NCBI GenBank assembly: GCA_965603365.1 | Contig: CBFDCR010000020.1 | Location: 4,330 to 68,329 of the forward strand | DNA: 64,000 bases | Source of the DNA: JAHELQ01 sp965603365 | Lineage (GTDB): Bacteria > Acidobacteriota > Aminicenantia > UBA2199 | Direction: 5' to 3' | Shown: positions 36,108 to 45,363 of the stretch, one piece after another | Layout of the letters: every line of letters begins with the position of its first letter | Numbering within the stretch: the first letter of the stretch is position 1 | The notes under the pieces: model-generated | Told to the model about the DNA's origin: nothing | Databases searched by the model: none | The model's input: only the letters and a program-made list of their open reading frames with translations | Position numbers and translations under genes: made by a program

Positions 36108-37618
36108 ATGAAAAAATTGCCGCTTGGGATTCAGACCTTTAGTCATATCAGCGGAGAAAATTATCTTTATGTAGACAAAACCGAATATATTTACAATCTG
36201 TTTGCCAATGGCGAAAAATACTACTTTATCTCCCGTCCCCGACGATTCGGCAAATCCCTGTTGATCTCCACCCTCAAAGAGATCTTTTCCGGCAACAAAA
36301 AACTCTTCAAAGGCCTGTGGATCTACGACAAAATCGAATGGGCAGCACATCCGGTGATTCATATCGATTTTTTAGGATTAAATTATGAAAATAGAGAGGA
36401 ATTAATCGATAGCCTGAACTATTTAATTAACCAAAATGCAAATTTTCACCAGGTGAAATTGAGCCAGAAGGGGTACGATAAACGCTTCAAGGAACTCATT
36501 GGCGAACTATCCAGGAAAAATCCCGTGGTAATATTAATAGATGAATACGACAAACCTACCATCGACGTGGTGGAGAAAACCGAAATTGCCCTGGAAAATC
36601 GAAAAATTTTACGTACTTTTTACTCCACCATTAAGGGCGCCGATGAATTCATTAAATTTGCCTTCATAACCGGAGTTTCCAAATTTTCAAGGGTTTCGGT
36701 ATTTTCCGGATTAAACAATTTGTGAGATATTACTCTATCCAATCAATTTTCCAACATGATGGACTATACCGATGATGAACTATTGCGCTATTTTGGCGAT
36801 AGAATCCAGGTGCTTGCCGATGATACAGGAAAAAACAAAAAAGAATTAATTGAAGACATCAAAAGGTGGTACAATGGCTACTCATGGGACGGCGAGAACT
36901 TCGTTTACAACCCCTTCTCAATTCTAAGCTTTTTTACCGAAAAACAATTTGATAACTACTGGTTCTCTTCCGGCACACCGACCTTTTTAACAAAACTTAT
37001 CCGAAAAAAAAGAACCGATGCCACTGCTTTTGATCACCTCCATGTCAGCGGCTATATTTTCGACAGCTACGACATCGACAACATGGAAATCACGTCGCTT
37101 TTATTTCAAACCGGTTACCTTACGATCAAAAAGAAGTTCTCCAAAGAGGACAGCAAAAGATATCAATTATCCTATCCCAACAAAGAGGTCCGTGACTCCT
37201 TTTTACACTCTTTATTTCGTGAATATACCCGGAAAGATTTTGCTGCCAGTACCCAGATAATAGACCAGAAGGTAGACGCCATTGCCCACGACGACCCTGA
37301 CAGTCTCTTTCAATCCATAAAATCGCTTTTTGCCTCCATTCCCTACAATATATTTACCGGTATCTGGTATTGAAACTAATCGGAATTCATATCCAGGCAG
37401 AGGTACAAACCAATCAGGGCCGCATCGATGCCGTCATCGAAACCCAGCACCACATCTATATCATGGAATTCAAAATGGGTACAGCCGAAGAAGCCCTCCG
37501 GCAGATCAAAGACCGGAAATACCACCAGAAATACCTCACCACCGGAAAACCCCTCAAACGCATCGGCTTCAACCCCAACATACGCAACATCCAGAACTAC
37601 CAGATAGAAGAAATTTAA
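36108..37618 (+). pseudogene. Broken AAA-ATPase-like / PD-(D/E)xK nuclease family gene
   Basis: Three adjacent open segments make one ancestral protein of about 500 residues. The first (36108-36725) is the AAA-ATPase-like domain with SRPRRFGKSLLIS as P-loop and VILIDEYDKP as Walker B. An in-frame TGA (36723-36725) interrupts the conserved FSGLNNL-DIT segment, and the same frame continues to 37373. There a small deletion or frameshift cuts the sequence, and the nuclease domain resumes in another frame (QGRIDAVIETQHHIYIMEFK, a D-ExK core). This family is greatly multiplied in anaerobes and often decays. No function is expected from this copy. Confidence 0.85.
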
Positions 37619-37707
37619 CATTACCTCTCCAACAATTGGCGGACAACATCTACCCGTCGTTGAATAAAAATCACTCACCGTCTGGGGGAAAAGACGTGTT
37701 GGGTGGC

Positions 37708-37736
37708 TTGACAAAAGGGGCGGGGTTCTCTACAAT
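37708..37736 (+). promoter_or_regulatory. Promoter of ridA
   Basis: TTGACA at 37708-37713, 17 bp, TACAAT at 37731-37736. CAGGAGTG lies ahead of ATG 37765, giving a leader of about 20 nt. Confidence 0.7.
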
Positions 37737-37764
37737 CTTTTTTTATTCTTTTCAGGAGTGAAGC

Positions 37765-38151
37765 ATGAGTAAAGAGGCGATTCAGACAAGCAGTGCACCG
37801 GCGGCAGTGGGGCCTTATTCGCAGGCCATCAGGAGCAGCCATTTGATCTTTCTCTCCGGCCAGATCGGCATCGATCCGACCACCGGTCAGGTGGTGGAGG
37901 GGGGCGTTCTGGCCCAGGCCCGGCGGATCTTTAAGAATATCGCGGCTGTCTTAGGGGAAGCCGGGGCCGATCTCTCCCACATTGTCAAGGCCACGGTATT
38001 TTTGAAAGACATGGCCGATTTTAAAGGGGTCAACGAGGTATATGCCCAGCACTTCGATCCCCCCTATCCGGCCCGTTCGGCGGTGGCGGTAAAAGAGCTG
38101 CCGTTGGGGGTGGACATCGAAATCGAAGTCATCGCTTCGCTGGCTGGATAA
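37765..38151 (+). CDS. ridA: RidA-family enamine/imine deaminase
   Basis: 128 residues, the full family length. AAVGPYSQAI, FLSGQIGIDP and PPYPARSAVAVKELPLG are signature segments; the arginine in PARS is the catalytic Arg105 equivalent, and the final Glu-containing strand (VDIEIEVIASL) is present. RidA removes reactive 2-aminoacrylate released by PLP enzymes. It has a strong promoter and is followed 1-2 bp later by an ABC ATPase gene. Confidence 0.96.
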   Translation: MSKEAIQTSSAPAAVGPYSQAIRSSHLIFLSGQIGIDPTTGQVVEGGVLAQARRIFKNIAAVLGEAGADLSHIVKATVFLKDMADFKGVNEVYAQHFDPPYPARSAVAVKELPLGVDIEIEVIASLAG

Positions 38152-38152
38152 T

Positions 38153-38833
38153 GTGTGTTTTTTAGAGGTAAGAAATCTGACAGTGACCGCTGGCCGGGGC
38201 AGGCCTATTTTAGCAGATGTCGATATAGCGATCCGACACAACCGCATCACCTGCCTGTGGGGAGAATCGGGGGCGGGCAAGACCGTGCTGGCCCGTACCA
38301 TCTCCGGCTTGATGCCTGAAAATATGTCTATCCAATCGGGACAATTTGTGCTGGCCGGCAGCCCGGCGGCTTATGAAGGGCTGAAAAAGGTGAGGGGCAG
38401 AGAGATCTTTTACTGCCCCCAGGATGCGGCTGCCTGCTTAAATCCGGTACTGAAGATCAAACGCCAATTTAGAGATGTGGTGAGGGACGGGGATAGGCAG
38501 GCGGTGACAATTCTGGCGGGTTTGGGGTTTACCGCGCCCGAAAGGATTTTAAATGCCTATCCCTTTGAATTGAGCGGCGGGGAAGCCCGGCGGTGCCTGC
38601 TGGCCCTATCAATTCTGTTAAGACCCGGACTGCTCATCCTGGATGAGCCTTTTACCGCCCTGGACCCGGATTTAAAAGGAGAACTGGCGCAGTTATTGAA
38701 ACGCATACAAGAGGAGTACCGCCTCTGCCTCTTCATCATTACCCACCATTTAGCCATTGTTAGAGAGATTTCCCATTTTGGTTACTCCATCTCGGCCGGC
38801 AGGGTGGCGGTAGAAATTTCGCTGGGTTGTTGA
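38153..38833 (+). CDS. ABC transporter ATP-binding protein, peptide/nickel-type, orphan
   Basis: 226 residues. Walker A GESGAGKTVLARTISG, signature ELSGGEARRCLLAL, Walker B LLILDEPFTALDPD and H-loop FIITHHLAIV are all intact. Sequence style (CPQDAAACLNPVLKIKRQF) is that of DppD/OppD-type ATPases, but the C-terminal zinc/oligopeptide extension is missing. No permease or binding protein is adjacent. GTG at 38153 is the only fitting start and overlaps the region of the ridA stop, so the two are probably co-transcribed. Confidence 0.85.
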   Translation: MCFLEVRNLTVTAGRGRPILADVDIAIRHNRITCLWGESGAGKTVLARTISGLMPENMSIQSGQFVLAGSPAAYEGLKKVRGREIFYCPQDAAACLNPVLKIKRQFRDVVRDGDRQAVTILAGLGFTAPERILNAYPFELSGGEARRCLLALSILLRPGLLILDEPFTALDPDLKGELAQLLKRIQEEYRLCLFIITHHLAIVREISHFGYSISAGRVAVEISLGC

Positions 38834-38869
38834 AATTCCGGCCGGGATGTGCTATTAAAACATATAGCC

Positions 38870-39883
38870 ATGGAACGGATGACGAGCCGCATCAATTTAA
38901 GCAGGAAGAAGAGAGGGGCCCTCCCTGCGCTGGCCGTTATCCGGCAACTGTACCCGGAGGAGACGTATCCGGTGTACCTGTTTCCGGATATCCAGGACAT
39001 CCTGCTGGATCTCTTTTTCAAGACGGTGAAGTCGGAGGCGTACCGTCAGGCGAAAGGGATAGATATCGATGATTCAGGGGATAATCGGATCAAAACCGCG
39101 GCCAGGGAGATCCTGGATTTTAAAAACCTGCTGAAAAACCATCCCCAGACAGTGGTACTGCTCTACCGTCACTGTATCGCGAAATATATCAAACGGCGGC
39201 ATCCTGTTTTCCACGAGCAGGAAGATCTGGTTCAGGAGATTTTGACCCGCCTGATTACCCACAAGATGGGCCGGATTCAGGAAAAGTATGATTTTAAGTT
39301 TAAAGAAATGCCCTCTTTTAAATCCTATTTGATGGTCACCGTCCGTAATATATATATTGATATCATTCGGGAACGGAAAAACCGGCCCCTGGCGGCGGAT
39401 GGTTATCAGTCGCTGGATGATATCTTTGATGAAAATAGGTACGATGAAATGGCCAGTCGATTGGTAATTGAACAAGAGTTGAGGCTATTTCGGACGCTGC
39501 TGGATTTGTATTTCCGGGTGCGTCCGAAATTGGAATTATGTATGAAGTTAAAATTCCGTATTTCCATCGAGGCAGAAGAGGTGAAACAGACATTTCCTGT
39601 TTTTGGAAGCCAGGATGTCGAGGCTCTGACCGGCGATTACCGCTTCGTCAGCGACAAGAAGATGTTTGGCACAATCAATGAAATCTTCAATACGTACCAG
39701 GTTAAGAAGAACAAGAGCGATTCGCTGCGAAAGTGGGTCGATGTCAAGATCGAAGAGATGGTTTCCCATCTAAATCGCATCCACCGGGGCAATGTATACA
39801 ATACCGATAAGATTGCCGATCTCATCAGGCTCTATTATCAGGCCCCGGCTGACCGGGAAACCGAGGGTATACGGTTGCTTTAA
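38870..39883 (+). CDS. Large sigma-70 (ECF-like) family protein
   Basis: 337 residues. The middle part has sigma region 2: IAKYIKRRHPVFHEQEDLVQ, EILTRLI and FKSYLMVTVRNIYIDIIRE. About 90 extra residues precede it and about 150 follow. The C-terminal region (residues about 200-337) does not show an obvious region 4, so promoter recognition would differ from normal ECF factors. It is followed 13 bp later by a zinc-finger membrane protein, the classical sigma/anti-sigma order. ATG 38870 was preferred to GTG 38849; neither has a good ribosome site. Confidence 0.7.
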   Translation: MERMTSRINLSRKKRGALPALAVIRQLYPEETYPVYLFPDIQDILLDLFFKTVKSEAYRQAKGIDIDDSGDNRIKTAAREILDFKNLLKNHPQTVVLLYRHCIAKYIKRRHPVFHEQEDLVQEILTRLITHKMGRIQEKYDFKFKEMPSFKSYLMVTVRNIYIDIIRERKNRPLAADGYQSLDDIFDENRYDEMASRLVIEQELRLFRTLLDLYFRVRPKLELCMKLKFRISIEAEEVKQTFPVFGSQDVEALTGDYRFVSDKKMFGTINEIFNTYQVKKNKSDSLRKWVDVKIEEMVSHLNRIHRGNVYNTDKIADLIRLYYQAPADRETEGIRLL

Positions 39884-39896
39884 AAAAAGGAGGAAG

Positions 39897-40688
39897 ATGG
39901 AACCCAAAAGAGACCAATTGAGTAGGCAGGCACATTTGAGTGAGGAGGCGGCTGCCCATTGTGTGGATGCCCTGCTGCGGCAGGATCTGTCGTCCCTCTC
40001 GAAGGAGACCAGAAGTCATGTGGAGGACTGTCCCGCCTGCAAGGATAGGATTCTGGATATTTACGGGTTTTTGTCCGCTGCCGATGATCAGGCTCCCCAG
40101 GCCGCACTGCCGGACTTTATAAGGGCGGCAGAGGCGAAGCGTCCTATTCGCCTCGTTCCCCATTATCTCAGGAGAGCGGCCGCGGTCTTCTTTTTTCTAA
40201 CCCTGTTCTTGAGCATCTATTTTCTTCTCTACAAAGGCGGCAATTTTACCCCCAGCGATATTGAAACCGGGCCGCCTGCCGGGGAGCAGGTTTCGGTAGA
40301 AAAAGGAGCGAAGGGAGACCGCAGAGAGGTTGAAACGCAGCCGCAGCAGAGGGATACTCGTCCGGTTGTCAGGGAGAGCTTTAGGGTGAATCCCAATCTG
40401 GAAGCCATGATTGACGGTAAATTTCGCAGTATCGCCGTTCAGGTTATCTCTCCCCGGAACTATGAATCTTACGGGCGCAATATTGTCTTCTCATGGAAAA
40501 ATTTCAAGAAAAAGCCCCTGACCCTGAAAATCCTGAATAATCGCAGCCTGACCCTTTTTCAGTACGATTTGCCGGCCGGTGAGAGCCGGTTTGATTTTAA
40601 GGAAGAGCTGAAACCCGGCCTGTACTATTGGAAGCTGGAGTGCCGCCAGGACCTGCTCTATGTGGGTAATTTTTATGTCCGCCAATAA
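39897..40688 (+). CDS. Putative anti-sigma factor with zinc finger and surface domain
   Basis: 263 residues. An HxxxC-type zinc motif occurs in TRSHVEDCPACKDRIL, as in zf-HC2 anti-sigma factors. One membrane helix (AAAVFFFLTLFLSIYFLLY) near residue 100 is followed by a charged linker and a C-terminal beta domain ending in GLYYWKLECRQDLLYVGNFY, similar to Ig-like or FecR-like outer segments. AAGGAGGAAG precedes the start at 39897. It converges with the CHAT-TPR gene 13 bp away. Confidence 0.75.
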   Translation: MEPKRDQLSRQAHLSEEAAAHCVDALLRQDLSSLSKETRSHVEDCPACKDRILDIYGFLSAADDQAPQAALPDFIRAAEAKRPIRLVPHYLRRAAAVFFFLTLFLSIYFLLYKGGNFTPSDIETGPPAGEQVSVEKGAKGDRREVETQPQQRDTRPVVRESFRVNPNLEAMIDGKFRSIAVQVISPRNYESYGRNIVFSWKNFKKKPLTLKILNNRSLTLFQYDLPAGESRFDFKEELKPGLYYWKLECRQDLLYVGNFYVRQ

Positions 40689-40701
40689 ATAACCGGGACC
40701 T

Positions 40702-43584
40702 CTAAACGCCTAGCAGGATGAAGCCGCTCCAGTATTTGGGAAAGGCGGTGAAGGGATTGCGGATGAGCAGGAGCTTGGATTGGCGCAGGGCATCGGCAAA
40801 GGGGGCGTCCGCCAGGATGTGGCGGTAGAGTTCGATCATCAACCGGGAGGTGGCTTTATCCTCTATTTTCCACAGGGAAAATATGATGTTGCCTACGCCG
40901 GCGTAGAAAAACCCCCGGTGCAGGGCAATCATCCCCTCCCCTTTGAGCAGCTTGCCGATGCCGCTTTCGCAACTGCCCAGCACCACCAATTGGGCATTCA
41001 AATCCAGATTGTAGGTTTCTCCGGCATAGAGTATGCCGTCGTTTGGGCTTGAGGGGTTGACGGGGGGGGAGAAGATCAGGCCGGAAAATTGGGGGTTTTC
41101 ATTGTTTTGTAAACTGTGGGTGGCGATATGCACAAAACTGTAGTCTTTCATCGTTATGGCTTTGAAGGCCTCCTCGGTGGCCAGCTGGTGAAAGTAAGCG
41201 CTGGCCGATTTGGCCCGGGTCTGAAACAGGTCGATGATGTGCTGCAATTCTCTTTCGGTGGCCAGCAGCTCGGGAAAGGTGTCTTTGTTGAGAACCAGGG
41301 CCCGCTTTTCGGTCGAGGCCCGCAGCCTTGTGGGTTCTGAAGAGGAAAGGGCGTTCAAGACGTATCCCTTTTGCGTCCGGTCGCTAAATATAGGGGCAAA
41401 GCCGACAAAACTCTTTTCCCGGTGCAAAGACATCTCCCGTTCACCGTAGAGCCAGAGCTTTGCCGAGTAATGATAACTGAAGGCAAAGTGTTTGATCAGA
41501 TAGTCGGGGCTGGAGAAATCATCGGTCCGGGAGCAGGGCTGCCGCAGGAGGGTCTCGAAGGGAATATAATAGAGGACGGTGTGGGGAATGATAATCAGCC
41601 TCTTTTTCGTCCGGATCATCCTGTGGATGGGGTGGATCAGTTTCTGGTGCAACCGGTAAGCCAGCGTTAAAAAGGTCTGTTCTTCGATCTTCTTAATGGC
41701 ATTGTAAAAGTTGCCGATGGTCTGCTGGAATGATGGCTCTATGGGTACCGAGAAGGCTTCGGCATAATCGGCGGTGATGACAAATATATTGATAAATTTT
41801 TGACCGACAAAGTATTCCACCAGCGCGGTGTCCGGATCAAGAGCCTTCTGAATATCCGCCGGGGAAGTGGGGGGAAGCCGGTACTTCAGATGGTAATACC
41901 GGGGGTAGTCCCGCTCAAACAGTTCGATCAATTGGTAATACGCTTCACTGAGCCGGAAATAGCGGCTCTCCAACTCCCGGAATTGGGGGGACCTGTGGCT
42001 GTCGGCGTCTAAAAACCCGTTTTCCAGAGAGGTCCGGCAGGCCACCAGTTCGGTCTTCAGGTTTTTTTCCTTTTCCAGCAGTTCCGGGGGGATACCGGCA
42101 AATTCCCGGGCCCTGGATTCGTTGAGGGCTTCGGTCAGGACCGCGGCCTTGCTTTTTTCGGAAAAAGCGAAGGCCTTCTCTCTGTATAAGTCGTTTCCGC
42201 TGAGGTCATAGAGTTCCAGGGCTGTCTGAATGGCTGCGTCGTAGATTTCGTGACATTTTTCCCCAAACAATAGTTTGTACTCTTCGGATTTGTAGCCGAG
42301 GCGGATCCTTTCGATTAACGCCCCCACCAATTCGTAGGTCTCCAGGGAAAAACGGAGATCCCGGGTCCGGCCCGGATCGAGCGTATACAACATCCCCAGG
42401 GCCTGAGCCTTGGCAGAGAGGACTTTCAATAAAATGTCCTTTTGAAATATGCCGTCCACCCGGGGATTCCGGTAAATATCGTTCTCCCCAAAGCCCGGCA
42501 CCGCCACCATCAATGCCTTCTGGAAATATTCCAGGGCCGCTTCGATACCTGTCTGGGACATTCTCACCTTACCCAACTGGTAATAGGTGTCGGCTAAGTC
42601 CGGATGGCGGCGTCCCATTTTTTTCGCTTTGATATCCACTGCCTCCTGGAGGTACAACAGGGCCTCTTCGCTGTCTCCCTTGAAGGCCAGACAGATACCG
42701 ATGTCGTGGTAACTGGCGGCCACTTCCAGGCTGCTCTCTCCATAAATCTCGAGCCGAATGGCGATGGACCTGCCGAAATGTTCCAGGGCCTTGTTGTAGT
42801 CTCCCTCAACTGTATGGATGATCCCCATGTTCTCGAAGATGACGGCCAGCAGGGGATGGTGGTCGCCATAGGTCTCCCAGTTCGATTTTAGCACCTTACG
42901 GAAGAATTTTTTGGCCCTCTCCAGATCGCCGGCAAAGGAATCACGGCGGTCCATGATGTTGTACTTTTTGACCATATTAAAGTAGCGAAGTCCCAGCATG
43001 AAGCGGATTTTCATGAACAGCGATTTGTTGTAAAATTCCCGTGCCTTTTGTGAATCCCCTTTGTTCCAGTAGACTTGCGATATGTTGTTGTAGATTCTGG
43101 CTACGTCCGGATGGTTCTCCCCCTGGACCCGCAGCCGAACTTCGAGTGCTTTCTCGTAGAGCTCGAAGGCCCGTTGGTACTCCTTCTTGATCAAGAGGGA
43201 GCGGGCCATCTGCTGGTATCTGGCGGCCACTTCCAATTGCTGGAGACGGGAATGGGTAAAGGCCAGATTCAGGGCGGTATCGTAATGTTTCATGGCCTCT
43301 TCATAGTCGTCCAACCGACTGAAATTGCTGCCCAATTTTATGTAGCTGCGGATCACCTCCTGCCAGTGCCCCGTCTCTTCGTAGGTGCCGATGGCCTGCT
43401 TGATATAGTAGTTGGCGTTTTCGTACAGGGTATCCTGGGAGAATTTATCCGCCTTCCGGGTGTAGCGGTTGCCCAGCTCGTTTGCAGGTTTTACCGTCTC
43501 GAGGTGGGTTTTTTTGACACAGGCGCCGGCCGCCATCAGCAGCACAATCGCCGTCGTCCAGAAGATGTGTTTTCCGAATTTCAT
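40702..43584 (-). CDS. TPR-CHAT (caspase-like) lipoprotein
   Basis: 960 residues. Lipobox AAGAC lies near residue 22. Eight or more tetratricopeptide repeats occupy residues 40-370 (YQRAFELYEKALEVRLRVQG, YNKALEHFGRSIAIRLEIYG). The last ~330 residues are a CHAT peptidase domain with the catalytic His in FVHIATHSL (around 825) and the Cys in VVLGSCESG (around 870). CHAT proteins are caspase-relatives that cut partner proteins, and TPR-CHAT occurs in defence and signalling systems. It lies opposite a sigma/anti-sigma pair and upstream-facing FGE-like genes. A TATAAT box lies 8 nt before its ATG. Confidence 0.9.
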   Translation of the reverse strand: MKFGKHIFWTTAIVLLMAAGACVKKTHLETVKPANELGNRYTRKADKFSQDTLYENANYYIKQAIGTYEETGHWQEVIRSYIKLGSNFSRLDDYEEAMKHYDTALNLAFTHSRLQQLEVAARYQQMARSLLIKKEYQRAFELYEKALEVRLRVQGENHPDVARIYNNISQVYWNKGDSQKAREFYNKSLFMKIRFMLGLRYFNMVKKYNIMDRRDSFAGDLERAKKFFRKVLKSNWETYGDHHPLLAVIFENMGIIHTVEGDYNKALEHFGRSIAIRLEIYGESSLEVAASYHDIGICLAFKGDSEEALLYLQEAVDIKAKKMGRRHPDLADTYYQLGKVRMSQTGIEAALEYFQKALMVAVPGFGENDIYRNPRVDGIFQKDILLKVLSAKAQALGMLYTLDPGRTRDLRFSLETYELVGALIERIRLGYKSEEYKLLFGEKCHEIYDAAIQTALELYDLSGNDLYREKAFAFSEKSKAAVLTEALNESRAREFAGIPPELLEKEKNLKTELVACRTSLENGFLDADSHRSPQFRELESRYFRLSEAYYQLIELFERDYPRYYHLKYRLPPTSPADIQKALDPDTALVEYFVGQKFINIFVITADYAEAFSVPIEPSFQQTIGNFYNAIKKIEEQTFLTLAYRLHQKLIHPIHRMIRTKKRLIIIPHTVLYYIPFETLLRQPCSRTDDFSSPDYLIKHFAFSYHYSAKLWLYGEREMSLHREKSFVGFAPIFSDRTQKGYVLNALSSSEPTRLRASTEKRALVLNKDTFPELLATERELQHIIDLFQTRAKSASAYFHQLATEEAFKAITMKDYSFVHIATHSLQNNENPQFSGLIFSPPVNPSSPNDGILYAGETYNLDLNAQLVVLGSCESGIGKLLKGEGMIALHRGFFYAGVGNIIFSLWKIEDKATSRLMIELYRHILADAPFADALRQSKLLLIRNPFTAFPKYWSGFILLGV

Positions 43585-43592
43585 TCCAATCT

Positions 43593-43622
43593 ATTATATA
43601 ATGAAAACTCCCTTTTTTTCAA
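43593..43622 (-). promoter_or_regulatory. Promoter of the TPR-CHAT gene
   Basis: On the minus strand TTGAAA (43622-43617), 18 bp, TATAAT (43598-43593). The ATG at 43584 begins 8 nt after the -10 box, so the transcript should be nearly leaderless; no Shine-Dalgarno sequence is present. Confidence 0.6.
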
Positions 43623-43686
43623 CTTTTTATCTGATCCCTTCTCACTTTTCCGGCGGCTCATCCGGCAGTCGGTTTTTGCCTTCGTG

Positions 43687-45003
43687 TTAATTGGTTTTCA
43701 GCACGATGCGAAAGCCCACATCGTTAAACACCAGGGGGTTATTATCATAATAACTGCTATATTGGTTGCGGTGGCCGCGGTCGGCGGCCCGCACACTCGC
43801 TGCCCCTGCTGCCGGGCAACGAAAACTGCCGCCCCGAACCACACTCTCCTGGAAGGCATATCTTTCGTTTTGAGTACCCGGCCCCTCGGGGTCCCTGGAG
43901 GGAGAGTGACCGTAATAGGTGGGATCATAGAGGTCCTGGCACCATTCGGCCACGTTTCCCGCCATGTCGTGAAGGCCGTAGGGGGAGACACCGGCCGGAT
44001 AGGAACCCACCGGCCGGGTTTGGGTACCACAGCAGTGGTTGGCCCGGCTGCAGTCGGGGGCGGAATGTCCCCAGGGGTAACGCCGCTGGTCCGTTCCCCG
44101 GGCCGCCTTCTCCCACTGGGCCTCGGTGGGTAAGAGGATGCTTTTGCCGGTTTTTTTCGACAGCCAGGAGCAGAAGGCCCGGGCATAGTCCCAGGAGACA
44201 TTGATCACCGGCCGGGAACCCCGTCCCCAGCCGTCGTCCTGGGGTTTTGGCCGGTTGGTCTCTTCACAGAAGGTATCGTACTGCTTAAAGGTGATTTCAT
44301 ACCTGGAGATGTGATACGTACTTAGATAGACCGTATGAACGGGCCGCTCATCGGCTTCGCCCTCGTCGAAATTGTCACCCATCTGGAATTCCCCGGCCGG
44401 GATTCGGACCCACTCAATGCCCAGGACATTGGTGTCGTAATCGGGAACCTCTTCTATTTCCGGGACGTCGTTGTTTTTCTTTTTTTGCAGCAGCAGGGCA
44501 GCCACAATGCCCCCTACAACCAATACGGCGGCAGCAATAACCAGGGGAGATACTCTTTTCTTTTTCGGTTTCGGGGCCGGCCTTTCGATGACCTTTACCT
44601 GCTGGGGATTCCGGACACCCCGCACGATGCGCCGGTACTCCACCGATGACTCCAGGTCGATATCTTCCACCGTCAGGTCAGCCGAAATCTCCCTGGCCCT
44701 GCGGAAATTCTCCCGGGCCACAGCAGGGCTGCCTACCTTTTCGTAGGCCGCCCCCATCAGCAAATAGATCTTGCCCCGCAGTTCCCTGTTTTCGGCCTCC
44801 CGATCCAGGAAGGATAACAACTGTTTCAGGATTTCGATGGTCCGCCGGTAATCCGCCTGGATATACTGCTGCTTCGCCTGGCTAAATAACCCCTGCCAGT
44901 GATTCTCCACCGAATAGACCGACAGGTTCCCGGTCAAGAGCAGTATGGAGAGGCCGATGGCCAGTCCTCTCACCGTAAGGTGCCAATACTTCCAGCTGCA
45001 CAT
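43687..45003 (-). CDS. Membrane TPR-FGE-like (SUMF1) protein, paralogue 1
   Basis: 438 residues. N-terminal signal or TM helix (GLAIGLSILLLTGNLSVYS), a TPR-like helical part (residues 35-130), a second helix (LVIAAAVLVVGGIVAALLLQ, about 155-175), then a formylglycine-enzyme-like C-type lectin fold: IPAGEFQMGDNF, RYEITFKQYDTFCEE, LPTEAQWEKAARGTDQRRYP, HDMAGNVAEWCQD, and RGGSFRCPAA...VGFRIVL. Active FGE has two cysteines after RGGS; only one is here, so sulfatase activation is unlikely and a binding role is more probable. AGGAGG lies 7 nt before ATG 45003. Paralogue at 47123. Confidence 0.88.
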   Translation of the reverse strand: MCSWKYWHLTVRGLAIGLSILLLTGNLSVYSVENHWQGLFSQAKQQYIQADYRRTIEILKQLLSFLDREAENRELRGKIYLLMGAAYEKVGSPAVARENFRRAREISADLTVEDIDLESSVEYRRIVRGVRNPQQVKVIERPAPKPKKKRVSPLVIAAAVLVVGGIVAALLLQKKKNNDVPEIEEVPDYDTNVLGIEWVRIPAGEFQMGDNFDEGEADERPVHTVYLSTYHISRYEITFKQYDTFCEETNRPKPQDDGWGRGSRPVINVSWDYARAFCSWLSKKTGKSILLPTEAQWEKAARGTDQRRYPWGHSAPDCSRANHCCGTQTRPVGSYPAGVSPYGLHDMAGNVAEWCQDLYDPTYYGHSPSRDPEGPGTQNERYAFQESVVRGGSFRCPAAGAASVRAADRGHRNQYSSYYDNNPLVFNDVGFRIVLKTN

Positions 45004-45055
45004 GACGTTGCCTCCTATTTGATAACCAAAAAATCTGCTTCTGCCGACACATAAA

Positions 45056-45081
45056 TATATACGTTTATACGTAAAAAAAAC
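45056..45081 (-). promoter_or_regulatory. Conserved upstream element of the FGE-like paralogues (copy 1)
   Basis: 26 bp identical to 48491-48516. On the minus strand it reads T-tract, then ACGTATA-A-ACGTATA, a direct repeat with 8-bp period. It lies about 55-80 bp upstream of the start. It could be an operator or a special promoter (ECF-type) shared by both genes. Confidence 0.55.
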
Positions 45082-45314
45082 TACGATTGGATTTTTATGG
45101 AATAACCCGCAGACGGATAGAGCCACTGGCAGAGAAACACTTACCCTTAGGTTCTTGTCTGCCCGGGCAGAGGCGGTTGTTTGTCGATACCAATGGAAAA
45201 TTCTTTAAAAAACAATCTTATCACCTACTTAGAAATCATTGAAACAAATCCCCATGCCTTCAAAATATTTGAAAAGGTAGAGATACTGTAATTACTCTTT
45301 CTGCGCCTATCCCG

Positions 45315-45346
45315 TTTTTTATCCCAAAAAGTAAAATTGTATAGCA
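45315..45346. repeat. 32-bp dispersed block at the edge of a 21-bp array (copy 1)
   Basis: Matches 46091-46122 in 31 of 32 bases, same orientation (core ATCCCAAAAAGTAAAATTGT). It lies 17 bp before the first unit of the 45.4-kb array. A shorter, more diverged version is at 57812-57835. Confidence 0.6.
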
Positions 45347-45363
45347 CCGGTCTGATCCTGGAG

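Noticed and set aside
36723..36725. Selenocysteine at the in-frame TGA of the AAA-ATPase gene
   Set aside because: The position is not a cysteine or selenocysteine in the family, no hairpin follows, and the gene has a second lesion.
43687..45003. Functional formylglycine-generating enzyme
   Set aside because: The second active-site cysteine after RGGSFxC is missing in both paralogues and no sulfatase gene is nearby.
45158..45171. Perfect 14-bp palindrome TCTGCCCGGGCAGA as a terminator
   Set aside because: No T run follows on either strand; it may be an operator but there is no second copy.
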